Shown one piece after another: positions 1-6,635 of a DNA stretch of 13,255 bases. The position numbers were made by a program, and so were the translations under genes. The notes beneath the pieces are model-generated. The model had not been told where the DNA came from. It saw only the letters and a program-made list of their open reading frames with translations, and did not search any database. Position 1 is the first letter of the stretch; each line of letters begins with the position of its first letter. Source of the DNA: Magnetospirillum sp. (GTDB lineage: Bacteria > Pseudomonadota > Alphaproteobacteria > Rhodospirillales > Magnetospirillaceae); assembly GCA_020217035.1 (NCBI GenBank), contig JAIWOG010000281.1, forward strand, positions 1-13,255, in the 5' to 3' direction.

Positions 1-1322
1 ATGCCCAGGCGATGGGGGCCGGCTTCGTAGAAAGTCCAGAAATCGCCGCCCAGTTCGGACGAGTTCTCCACCACGCCCTTGATGCTGAGGTTATGGCGCC
101 GGCGGATGGCGGCCAGTTGTGCCGTGGTGGGGACCAGGGTCTCCTGGGCCTCGCGGGCGGCGTCCAGTTCCTCGCGGACGCGGGTGCGGTCGGCGTTGAT
201 GCGGGCCATCAACAGCGCGTTCTGCAAATGGACGCGCACTCGGGCCAGGACCTCCTCGGCCTCGATGGGCTTGGACACCACGTCGTTGCCGCCGACGGCG
301 AAGCAGGCGGCGCGGCTCTTGGAATCGTCCAGGGCGGTGACGAACAACACCGGCAGATCCGACAAGGTGTGGTCGGCGCGGAGACGACGGCACATCTCGA
401 AGCCGTCCATGCGCGGCATCATCACGTCCAGCAGAACCAAATCGGGGCGGTGGGCGGCGATGGCGGCCAGGCCCTCGATGCCGTCCTCGGCGCTGTGCAG
501 GCGGCCCACCCCCAGGGTCGAGATCAGGGCTTCCAGCATGCGACGGTTGAACGGGTTGTCGTCGACGATCAGCACCGACGCCTCGGCGAAGGCGTGGCGC
601 GGCAGCTTCATTTGGGTCAGCGGCAATTCCAGCAACAGGCAGCGGCCGTCGTTCTCGCGCCGCAGCGACAACACCGCGTCGGCGATCAACTCCAGGCCGT
701 GGGGCCGCCGGTCGGCGCGGCCACCCGACATGCGTTCGTAACCGGCGCCCTGGTCCTCGACGGCAAGATGCAAGGTGTGGCCGACGACGGCCGCCGACAG
801 CCAGACCATGCGGTCGGCGAGGTGCGGCGTGGCCAGGGCGGCCTCGACCTTTTCGCCGAAATGCAGCATTTCCTCGACCGATCCCGAAGGCGTGCGGTTG
901 ACCTCCAGGTTGCCGTGCAGCATGGCGTTGGCCAGGGCTTCGTGCACCACCAGTTCCAGGTCGGCGGGGCAAATGAAACCGCAATCGCGCAAGAACGGAT
1001 GCAGGGCGCCGGAAAACAGGTTGGCGGCGTCTTCGGCATAAGCGGTTGCCGTGCGCAGCGCCAGGGCCAAGCCGCCGCATTGCAGATGCAGACGAAAGCG
1101 CTTGCCGCCCTGGGTCCAGCAAGACGGGTCCGTGCCCCCCGATTCGACCAGGCCGACGAACGGTGTCGTCAAGGCGGCGGTCAACTGATCGCCATCGGGG
1201 TGTGCGCAAATCGACAGGGCGCGTTGGCAAGAAGAAGAATCTGCCGCGACAGGGAAGCCCAATGTTTCGGCGATCCTTTTCGTGCCTGCTGAATCGTCGG
1301 CAAGGATCGAGTTTATAATCAT
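1..1322 (-). CDS. Partner-switching response regulator: RsbW-like ATPase + receiver + PP2C (SpoIIE-type) phosphatase, 3' end outside window
   Basis: The frame is open from the ATG at 1322-1320 to the window edge, giving 440 complete codons. The start is supported by GGAGG eight bases upstream. Residues about 100-235 are a GHKL/HATPase fold: an N-box with E128, N132 and H136-G137 (motif EALANAMLHG), then a G1 box with D190, G192 and G194. Residues about 248-370 are a receiver domain with acidic pair D254/D255, phospho-acceptor D299 (LLDVMMPRMDG), T329 and K351. A helical linker follows, then the start of a PP2C/SpoIIE phosphatase domain with the metal-binding GGDF motif at 425-428. This order (serine kinase, REC, phosphatase) is that of Vibrio fischeri SypE, which phosphorylates and dephosphorylates the STAS protein SypA. 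The divergent neighbour is a STAS protein, so it is the likely substrate (inference). The cognate histidine kinase and the output are not in the window. The first 90 residues match nothing I recognise. Confidence 0.88.
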   Translation of the reverse strand, partial: MIINSILADDSAGTKRIAETLGFPVAADSSSCQRALSICAHPDGDQLTAALTTPFVGLVESGGTDPSCWTQGGKRFRLHLQCGGLALALRTATAYAEDAANLFSGALHPFLRDCGFICPADLELVVHEALANAMLHGNLEVNRTPSGSVEEMLHFGEKVEAALATPHLADRMVWLSAAVVGHTLHLAVEDQGAGYERMSGGRADRRPHGLELIADAVLSLRRENDGRCLLLELPLTQMKLPRHAFAEASVLIVDDNPFNRRMLEALISTLGVGRLHSAEDGIEGLAAIAAHRPDLVLLDVMMPRMDGFEMCRRLRADHTLSDLPVLFVTALDDSKSRAACFAVGGNDVVSKPIEAEEVLARVRVHLQNALLMARINADRTRVREELDAAREAQETLVPTTAQLAAIRRRHNLSIKGVVENSSELGGDFWTFYEAGPHRLG

Positions 1323-1341
1323 TGTGGTTTCCTCCGCCCCG

Positions 1342-1371
1342 ATTTTAAGGCAATGCTAGCCCTGCCGTCCA
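1342..1371 (-). promoter_or_regulatory. Weak candidate promoter for the partner-switching regulator
   Basis: Read on the minus strand there is TGGACG (1371-1366), an 18-base spacer and TAAAAT (1347-1342), which match the sigma-70 boxes at 4/6 and 5/6 positions. The predicted start of transcription near 1335 would leave only about 13 bases of leader, with the GGAGG site at its very 5' end, so this could be chance. Confidence 0.25.
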
Positions 1372-1417
1372 TCGGCTTCCCATGTGACCATCAGCCCCAG
1401 ACCGGAAGAGGCGCGTT

Positions 1418-1720
1418 ATGGAATATGCTTGCGACACCAAAGGCAACGAGTTTCATGTTCGTGTGAGCGGACGGATGACCCACGCCGACCATCGGGGCTT
1501 TCGCGGCATTCTGGGCGCCATCGGCGAATCTTTGTCGCCGCGCATCGTGTTCGACCTGTCCCAGGCCGAGTTCATGGATTCCTCGGCCCTGGGCATGTTG
1601 TTGATCGTGCGTGACGCCGCCACCCAGCAAAACCGGGTCGTCGCATTGCAAGGTGCCAGCGGCCAGGTGGAAAAACTGATTTCCATCGGCAAGCTGCATA
1701 AGTATTTCGAGGTGGGCTGA
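1418..1720 (+). CDS. STAS-domain anti-sigma factor antagonist (SypA/SpoIIAA-like)
   Basis: A 100-residue protein made of a single STAS domain, the usual size for stand-alone anti-anti-sigma factors. Strand and helix features follow the family: an N-terminal sheet (EFHVRVSGRM), a helix, then IVFDLSQAEFMDSSALGML. The motif D54-S55-S56 is the conserved phosphorylation loop, and by alignment with SpoIIAA (Ser58) and SypA (Ser56) the modified residue should be S56. The ribosome site before the ATG is weak (GAAGAG). It is transcribed divergently from the ATPase-REC-PP2C regulator, with 95 bases between the two starts. The likely cycle is that the ATPase domain phosphorylates S56 and the PP2C domain removes the phosphate, so switching the STAS protein's binding to a downstream target. 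That target, a sigma-factor antagonist or an effector enzyme, is not encoded here. Confidence 0.9.
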   Translation: MEYACDTKGNEFHVRVSGRMTHADHRGFRGILGAIGESLSPRIVFDLSQAEFMDSSALGMLLIVRDAATQQNRVVALQGASGQVEKLISIGKLHKYFEVG

Positions 1721-1739
1721 TCCGGTTTTCAGGCATCGA

Positions 1740-1756
1740 CCCCGCCGACGGCGGGG
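1740..1756 (+). terminator. Short GC hairpin after the STAS gene, possible terminator
   Basis: CCCCGCC (1740-1746) and GGCGGGG (1750-1756) form a perfect 7-bp stem around a GAC loop, 20 bases after the STAS stop codon. No T-run follows, so it is at best a weak or Rho-assisted terminator. Confidence 0.25.
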
Positions 1757-1844
1757 GCGCCCGGCAAAAGGGGATCGAAGCGGCCCGCACGACGTCCAGG
1801 ACCAAGGGCATCGTTGACAGCGGGCCCGGCCCGGTGAAAGTCTG

Positions 1845-1861
1845 CCAGGAACGTTTCCTGG
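1845..1861 (+). promoter_or_regulatory. Hairpin overlapping the cbiD ribosome-binding site
   Basis: CCAGGAA (1845-1851) and TTCCTGG (1855-1861) form a perfect 7-bp stem with a CGT loop. Its 3' arm takes in the first two bases of the GGGAAAG element (1860-1866) that serves as the ribosome site for the ATG at 1871. It could dampen translation initiation. I do not see the conserved B12 box or the rest of a cobalamin riboswitch around it. Confidence 0.3.
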
Positions 1862-1870
1862 GAAAGCATC

Positions 1871-2956
1871 ATGACTGACGGCGAAGACGGCAAGGTCCTG
1901 CGTTCCGGTTGGACCACCGGGGCCTGCGCCACCGCCGCCGCCAAGGCGGCCTGCCGGGCTTTGTTCGGCCAAGGTTTTCCCGACCCGGTGACCATCACCT
2001 TGCCGCGCGGCGAGACGCCGTCTTTCGCCCTGGCGCTGGCCGAGCAGGGAGAAGGCTGGGCGCGGGCCGGGGTGGTCAAGGATGCCGGCGACGATCCCGA
2101 CGTCACCCACGGCGCCACCATCGTCGCCACCGTGCGGCATGGGGCGGCGGGCGGCGGCGTGGTGTTCCGCGCCGGGCCGGGGGTGGGCATGGTGACCAAG
2201 CCCGGCCTGCCGTTGCCGGTGGGCGAACCCGCCATCAACCCGGTGCCGCGCCGGTTGATGGCGGCCGAGGTGGTGGCCATCGCCAATGCCGTGGGGGCGG
2301 CCGCCGACATCGAGGTCGAGATTTCCGTGCCCGGTGGCGAGAAATTGGCCCAGGCCACCTGGAATCCGCGCCTGGGCATCTTGGGGGGGCTGTCCATCCT
2401 GGGCACCACCGGGGTGGTGGTGCCCTATTCCTGTTCGGCCTGGATCCATTCCATCCAGCGCGGCATCGACGTGGCCCGCGCCACCGGCCTGGATCACGTG
2501 GTGGGCTGCGTCGGCAACACCTCGGAAAAGGCCGCCTTGGCGCTGACCGGCCTGCCGGTCGAGGCGGTCATCGACATGGGCGACTTCGTCGGCGGCATGC
2601 TGAAATATCTGCGCCGCCATCCGGTGCCGCGCCTCACCATCGCCGGCGGTTTCGCCAAGCTGTCCAAACTGGCCGCCGGGGCCATGGATCTGCATTCCAA
2701 GCGTTCGCAGGTGGACTTGTCGCTGTTGGCCCGCCTGCTGGCCGATCTGGGGGCGCCGGAATCCATGGTTGCCGCCGCCTTGTCGGCCAACACCGCCTTG
2801 GAAGTCCTGGAGACGGCGCGGCAAGCCGGTCTGCCCTTGGGCGACAGGATCGCCGCCCAGGCCCGCAGCATGGCGAACCAAGTGCTGGACGGCGCCCCCG
2901 TGCAGGTGGAGGTCCTGGCCTTCGACCGTAGCGGCACCCTGGTGGGGCGAGCCTAA
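1871..2956 (+). CDS. cbiD: Cobalt-precorrin-5B C1-methyltransferase CbiD
   Basis: A 361-residue protein of normal CbiD length. The N-terminal signature GWTTGACATAAAKAA (about residues 14-28) is diagnostic, followed by the family's LPRGET segment, the glycine-rich GVGMVTKPGL and NPVPRRLM stretches, and GILGGLSILGTTGVV near the middle. CbiD transfers a methyl group from S-adenosylmethionine to C1 of cobalt-precorrin-5B during corrin-ring contraction in cobalamin biosynthesis. It acts in the cytoplasm. The chosen ATG lies 4 bases after GGGAAAG and sets the TTGACA motif at the usual distance from the N-terminus. The gene converges on cobK with a four-base overlap of the 3' ends. No other cob/cbi genes are in the window, so the pathway is scattered or continues elsewhere. 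A hairpin at 1845-1861 may affect its translation. Confidence 0.95.
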   Translation: MTDGEDGKVLRSGWTTGACATAAAKAACRALFGQGFPDPVTITLPRGETPSFALALAEQGEGWARAGVVKDAGDDPDVTHGATIVATVRHGAAGGGVVFRAGPGVGMVTKPGLPLPVGEPAINPVPRRLMAAEVVAIANAVGAAADIEVEISVPGGEKLAQATWNPRLGILGGLSILGTTGVVVPYSCSAWIHSIQRGIDVARATGLDHVVGCVGNTSEKAALALTGLPVEAVIDMGDFVGGMLKYLRRHPVPRLTIAGGFAKLSKLAAGAMDLHSKRSQVDLSLLARLLADLGAPESMVAAALSANTALEVLETARQAGLPLGDRIAAQARSMANQVLDGAPVQVEVLAFDRSGTLVGRA

Positions 2957-3684
2957 AGTCCCAGCCAGTCCAGAACCTGGGGGATGTCGGTGGCCTGTGC
3001 CGTGGCGGGGCGGGGCGGGCGTTGCCGCATGACCACCGGCAGGCCCAATTGGCGGGCCGCCAGCAACTTGCCGTCGGTGACGCCACCGCTGTTCTTGCAG
3101 ACGATGGTGTCGATACGGTGCGTCCGCAACAGGTCGTGTTCCGCCTGTTGGTCGAAGGGGCCACGGGCCAGCAGGAATTCGGCTTGGGCCAGGGATGGCG
3201 GCGGATCAGGGGGCTGGACCGAGCGGATCAGGAACCAGATGTGGTCAAGACCGGCGAAGGCCGCCACGTCCTGGCGCCCCACCGCCAGCAGCGCCCGTCT
3301 GCTGTTGGCCGCCAGCCATGGCGCCGCCTGCTGCCAATCATCCACAAAGTGCCAGCGGTCGCCGGGGCCTGCTTGCCAGGCCGGCCGTTCCAGCCGCAGC
3401 AAGCGGGTGCCGGTTTCGGCGCAGGCTCGGGCGGCGTTCCAGCCCATTTGCATGGCGAAGGGGTGGGTGGCGTCCACCACCGCGTCGATGCCGTTGTCGC
3501 GCAGATAGCTCGCCAATCCCTGTGGCCCGCCAAAGCCGCCGACCCGCATCTCGCCGGCCGGCCGGCGCGGGGCATCGGTCCGGCCGGCCAGCGAGCTGAC
3601 CACCCGCAGACCGGGTTGTGACGCCAGGATTTGGGCCAGGTCATAGGCGTCGCGGGTGCCGCCCAGGATCAGAAGGGTCCGCAT
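2953..3684 (-). CDS. cobK: Precorrin-6A / cobalt-precorrin-6A reductase (CobK/CbiJ family)
   Basis: A 243-residue protein, the usual family length. It opens with LLILGGTRDAYDLAQIL, the Rossmann-like nucleotide-binding start of CobK, and has the family motifs VVDATHPFAMQM (about 70-81), LLRLERPAW (about 95-103), GRQDVAAFAG, and the C-terminal VCKNSGGVTDGKLLAAR segment (about 195-211). The enzyme uses NADPH to reduce the macrocycle of (cobalt-)precorrin-6A in the step after C1 methylation, so it acts right after the product of the convergent cbiD gene. The start at 3684 is fixed by homology rather than by the ribosome site: no good Shine-Dalgarno sequence lies upstream. The stop codon TAG (2955-2953) shares bases with the cbiD stop. 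Confidence 0.93.
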   Translation of the reverse strand: MRTLLILGGTRDAYDLAQILASQPGLRVVSSLAGRTDAPRRPAGEMRVGGFGGPQGLASYLRDNGIDAVVDATHPFAMQMGWNAARACAETGTRLLRLERPAWQAGPGDRWHFVDDWQQAAPWLAANSRRALLAVGRQDVAAFAGLDHIWFLIRSVQPPDPPPSLAQAEFLLARGPFDQQAEHDLLRTHRIDTIVCKNSGGVTDGKLLAARQLGLPVVMRQRPPRPATAQATDIPQVLDWLGL

Positions 3685-3778
3685 GGGCTGAGACAGGTAT
3701 CCAACCTTCCAAAGGGGGGGCGCAAACCATCGAACACTACGCCGACCGGCGGCGGGGCCGCAGCACTTTTATCGGTCG

Positions 3779-3807
3779 TTGACATGGGGGGGCGTAGGTG
3801 GGATAAC
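3779..3807 (+). promoter_or_regulatory. Near-consensus sigma-70 promoter upstream of the helicase leader
   Basis: A perfect TTGACA (3779-3784), a 17-base spacer and GATAAC (3802-3807, 4/6) lie in the cobK-helicase gap. Transcription should begin near 3814. It would drive either a short RNA ending at the stem-loop at 3881-3910, or the helicase mRNA with a leader of about 118 bases. Confidence 0.6.
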
Positions 3808-3813
3808 AGCCGA

Positions 3814-3910
3814 TCCGAGGTAAAACGACTTTTGATCAGCGGGTCCAGGGTTCCCATCCCTGTGCCCCCACCAAGTTTGGAAAGGCCCGATCGCGCACGA
3901 CCGGGCCTTT
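3814..3910 (+). ncRNA. Candidate small RNA or structured 5' leader of the DEAD-box helicase gene
   Basis: The predicted transcript is about 97 bases. Its middle is a strong hairpin: GGGT plus CAGGG (3841-3850) pairs with CCCTG plus GCCC (3858-3867), with one C/T mismatch and a TTCCCAT loop. A terminator-like stem-loop follows. Thus a promoter, hairpin and terminator sit in order within 130 bases just before the helicase ribosome site. The 3' part also ends CCCCCACCA, as in a tRNA, but no anticodon arm can be drawn. I do not recognise an RNA family. The rest of the cobK-helicase gap (3685-3778) shows nothing I can name. Confidence 0.4.
3881..3910 (+). terminator. Terminator-like stem-loop before the helicase start
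   Basis: AAAGGCCCG (3881-3889) pairs perfectly with CGGGCCTTT (3902-3910). Beyond one A/C mismatch the stem continues with TCG/CGA around a CGCA tetraloop. TTTAGCATTT follows from the stem end, a poor but U-containing tract. It lies 11 bases before the helicase ribosome site, so it could end a short RNA or attenuate helicase expression. Confidence 0.5.
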
Positions 3911-3931
3911 AGCATTTGCCGGAAAGGCACC

Positions 3932-5728
3932 ATGGAACTTTTGAACACCGACCATCCGCTGGCGCGGGCCTTGGCCCAGCGCGGCTACACTGATTTGACC
4001 GCCGTGCAATCGGCGGTGCTGGCCCCCGAGACACAAGGGCGCGACCTGCTGGTCTCGGCCCAGACCGGTTCGGGCAAGACCGTCGCCTATGGGTTGGCTT
4101 TGGCCGACACCATCTTGGGCGATTCCGAACGGCTGCCGCCCGCCGGCGCCCCCCTGGCCCTGGTGGTGGCGCCGACCCGCGAACTGGCGTTGCAGGTGCG
4201 CACCGAACTGGAATGGCTGTACCAGGCCGCCGGCGGCCGCGTGGTGGCTTGCGTCGGCGGCATGGACCCCCGCGCCGAGCGGCGCACCCTGGCCCAGGGC
4301 ACCCACATCGTCGTCGGCACGCCGGGCCGCCTGCGCGACCATCTGGAACGCGGCGGGCTGGATGCCAGTTGCTTGCGTGCCGTGGTGCTGGACGAAGCCG
4401 ACGAGATGCTGGACATGGGCTTCCGCGAGGATTTGGAAGCCATCCTCGACGAAGTGCCGGCCGAACGCCGCACGCTGTTGTTCTCGGCCACCCTGCCGCG
4501 CGAGATCACCGACATGGCCAAGCGCTACCAGCGCGACGCCTGGCGCATTTCCCTGGCTGCCGGCGCCCACGGCCATGCCGACATCGAGCACAAGGCCATT
4601 CGCGTCGCCCCCACCGAGATCGAGCACGCGGTGGTCAACACGCTGCGTTATTTCGACGCCCCCACCGCCATGGTGTTCTGCGGGACCCGCGAAGCGGTGC
4701 GCCACCTGCAATCGGGTCTGCTGGAACGCGGCTTCGGCGTCGTCGCCCTGTCGGGCGAGCTTTCCCAGAACGAACGCAACAAGGCGTTGCAGGAACTGCG
4801 CGACGGCCGGGCGCGGGTCTGCGTCGCCACCGACGTGGCGGCCCGCGGCATCGACCTGCCCAACCTGGACCTGGTGATCCACGCCGAATTGCCGCGTACC
4901 GCCGAAACCATGCAGCACCGTTCCGGCCGCACCGGCCGCGCCGGGCGCAAGGGGGTCAGCGTCCTGATGGTGCCGCTGTCGCGCTGGCGCCGGGCCCAGC
5001 AATTGCTGCACAGCGCCGGCGTCCAGGCGGAATGGATTTCGGCGCCCAGCGCCGACGACATCCGCGCCTTGGACCAACAACGCCTGTTGACCCATCCCAT
5101 GTTCGACGAAGTGTCGGGCGATGACGACCTGGCCATGGCCAAGACCTTGTTGGAAGGCCGGTCGGCCCATGACGTGGCCCTGGCCCTGGTGCGGCTGTAC
5201 CGTTCGCGCCTGCCGGCGCCCGAGGAAATCTTCGCCGCCAGCGCCGAGGCGCCGCCAGCCGGCGGCGGCTTTGCCGCTGGCCCCGACAAGCCGCGCCGGC
5301 CGCGTCGCGACGAAGCGCGGGGCGATGGCGACGCCGTGTGGTTCCGGCTGAACATCGGCCGTCAGAAGAACGCCGACCCGCGCTGGATTCTGCCGCTGAT
5401 CTGCCGCCAGGGCCATGTGTCCAAGCAAGACATCGGCGCCATCCGCATCTATGACCGCGACACCCGTTTCGAGGTCGCGGCCAGCGTGGCCGAACGTTTC
5501 TTGGCCGCCATCCGCACGGTCAAGAACCCGGAAGGCCGCATCGAGCCGGTGGAAGGCGTCGAGGCCGGCGAGTTCCGCAAGCCGCCTCGTCCTCCCCAGG
5601 GTCCGCGTCCGGCTGGCGAGCGTCCCGCCGCTGACCGTTCCCAAGCTCCCCGACCGCAAGGCGACAAGCCGTTCAAGGGCAAGTCGTTCAAGATCAAGCC
5701 GGGCAAGAAGCCGCAAATCCAAGACTGA
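3932..5728 (+). CDS. deaD: DEAD-box ATP-dependent RNA helicase with DbpA-type RNA-binding domain (DeaD/CsdA-like)
   Basis: A 598-residue protein with the full helicase core: Q-motif glutamine Q26, motif I AQTGSGKT (43-50), Ia PTRELALQV (81-89), Ib TPGRL (130-134), II DEAD (154-157), III SAT (185-187), [11 protein letters not shown] (299-308) and [12 protein letters not shown] (329-338). A linker follows, then a DbpA-type RNA-binding domain (about 467-527: [15 protein letters not shown]) and a basic, proline-rich tail ending [15 protein letters not shown]. Such enzymes unwind rRNA or mRNA structure in ribosome assembly and at low temperature. The DbpA domain and 600-residue size favour DeaD/CsdA over DbpA itself (about 460 residues), but orthology is not proven. 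The start has GGAAAGG five bases upstream. The leader contains a promoter and a stem-loop that may regulate it. The phnA-like gene follows after 11 bases and is probably co-transcribed. Confidence 0.95.
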   Translation: MELLNTDHPLARALAQRGYTDLTAVQSAVLAPETQGRDLLVSAQTGSGKTVAYGLALADTILGDSERLPPAGAPLALVVAPTRELALQVRTELEWLYQAAGGRVVACVGGMDPRAERRTLAQGTHIVVGTPGRLRDHLERGGLDASCLRAVVLDEADEMLDMGFREDLEAILDEVPAERRTLLFSATLPREITDMAKRYQRDAWRISLAAGAHGHADIEHKAIRVAPTEIEHAVVNTLRYFDAPTAMVFCGTREAVRHLQSGLLERGFGVVALSGELSQNERNKALQELRDGRARVCVATDVAARGIDLPNLDLVIHAELPRTAETMQHRSGRTGRAGRKGVSVLMVPLSRWRRAQQLLHSAGVQAEWISAPSADDIRALDQQRLLTHPMFDEVSGDDDLAMAKTLLEGRSAHDVALALVRLYRSRLPAPEEIFAASAEAPPAGGGFAAGPDKPRRPRRDEARGDGDAVWFRLNIGRQKNADPRWILPLICRQGHVSKQDIGAIRIYDRDTRFEVAASVAERFLAAIRTVKNPEGRIEPVEGVEAGEFRKPPRPPQGPRPAGERPAADRSQAPRPQGDKPFKGKSFKIKPGKKPQIQD

Positions 5729-5739
5729 CGAGGACAATA

Positions 5740-6087
5740 ATGGACGAACAAAGCCAATGCCCGAAATGCGCGTCGGAAAACGTCTATCATGACGGCAGCT
5801 TGTGGGTGTGCCCCGACTGCGCCCATGAATGGACCGGGTCCGAGGCCGCCGCCGCCCCTGCGGAAGGCGTGATCAAGGACGCCAACGGCAACGTTCTGGC
5901 CGACGGCGACAGCGTCACCGTGATCAAGGATCTTAAGGTCAAGGGCTCGTCCCTGGTGGTCAAGGGCGGCACCAAGGTCAAGAACATCCGTCTGGTCCCC
6001 GATTCCGCCAACGGGCACGACATTTCGTGCAAGATCGACGGTATCGGCGCCATGGACCTGAAGTCGGAATTCGTCAAGAAGGCATAA
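5740..6087 (+). CDS. phnA: PhnA/YjdM family zinc-ribbon protein
   Basis: A 115-residue protein with an N-terminal zinc ribbon (C7-x2-C10 ... C24-x2-C27) and a C-terminal small beta domain typical of Phn[28 protein letters not shown] followed by [12 protein letters not shown]. The name comes from its place near the E. coli phosphonate genes, but it is not a phosphonate C-P lyase component. Its role is unclear, and this copy lies away from any phn genes. The start has GAGGA at good spacing in the helicase-phnA gap. The short gap suggests one transcript with the helicase, which is context rather than proof of a shared function. No terminator is visible after the stop. Confidence 0.93.
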   Translation: MDEQSQCPKCASENVYHDGSLWVCPDCAHEWTGSEAAAAPAEGVIKDANGNVLADGDSVTVIKDLKVKGSSLVVKGGTKVKNIRLVPDSANGHDISCKIDGIGAMDLKSEFVKKA

Positions 6088-6177
6088 GCCGTTTCTTGAT
6101 AAATTCTCCATAGGGGGATGGCCGATCCTGGGCTAATCTCCATAACCGGAAAAAGGTCATTCGCCTGTGGGGGTGTG

Positions 6178-6612
6178 GTGCGCAAAAGCGTGATCTTGCT
6201 GATCGAAGACGCTGTCGAGGACGCCGACCAGATCAAGGCGGTGTTCGCCGACAACCACGCGCCGATCCACATCCTGCACGCCACCGACGGCCAGGACGGG
6301 CTGGACTGCCTGCGCCGCCAAGGCCGTTGGGGCGCCGACACCCCACGCCCCGACCTGGTGGTGCTGGACCTCAACATGCCACGTCTGGACGGCCGCGCCT
6401 TCCTGAGCCAGTTCCGCCATGACGGCCAGTTCAGCGCCATTCCGGTGGTGGTGCTGACCGTCTCGGAAGCGGAAGCCGACGTTGTCACCGCCTATCGCTG
6501 CGGCGCCGCCGGCTATATCGTCAAGCCCGCCGCCCCCGAACGCTTCGTCGCCGCCATCCGCGACATGGCCAATTACTGGCTGGGCTTGGTGCGCCTGCCG
6601 CAGATGGGGTAA
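6178..6612 (+). CDS. Stand-alone response regulator, Rcp1-like receiver domain
   Basis: A single receiver domain of about 144 residues. Numbered from the GTG at 6178, it has acidic pair E10/D11 (LLIEDAVEDA), phospho-acceptor D64 (VVLDLNMPRLDG), T94 (VVLTVSE) and K116 (YIVKP). The C-terminus YWLGLVRLP is the hallmark of Rcp1-type regulators, which pair with bacteriophytochrome or other hybrid kinases. There is no output domain, so it passes phosphate on or acts by protein contact. No kinase is encoded nearby. The frame also opens at an ATG at 6118, but GGGGG touches that ATG without a spacer, and the extra 20 residues are unlike a receiver domain. I therefore prefer GTG at 6178 (or 6175), though the start is uncertain. 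Confidence 0.88.
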   Translation: MRKSVILLIEDAVEDADQIKAVFADNHAPIHILHATDGQDGLDCLRRQGRWGADTPRPDLVVLDLNMPRLDGRAFLSQFRHDGQFSAIPVVVLTVSEAEADVVTAYRCGAAGYIVKPAAPERFVAAIRDMANYWLGLVRLPQMG

Positions 6613-6635
6613 TCCAGTCCGGCGAGGGGGGGGCG

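Noticed and set aside
1721-1870. Possible cobalamin riboswitch before cbiD, because GGTGAAAGTC at 1833-1842 resembles part of the conserved core.
   Set aside because: The B12 box and the other conserved segments are missing and the region is too short for the full aptamer.
3788-3870. A genuine functional tRNA gene in the cobK-helicase gap.
   Set aside because: The acceptor and T-stem fit, but the T-loop lacks the conserved purine and A58, and no D-arm or anticodon arm forms.
3836-5737. Long open frame (about 630 codons) on the minus strand opposite the helicase, and similar long frames opposite the regulator at 12-1292 and the restriction genes at 7166-8005, 8387-9706 and 9810-11078.
   Set aside because: They mirror strongly supported genes in GC-rich DNA, are rich in G, Q, H, A and R with no domain signature, and have no ribosome sites. 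They are reading shadows.
6118-6177. Start of the Rcp-like regulator at the upstream ATG (6118).
   Set aside because: GGGGG touches the ATG with no spacer and the extra 20 residues do not resemble a receiver domain. GTG at 6175 or 6178 is more natural, but the point is not settled.
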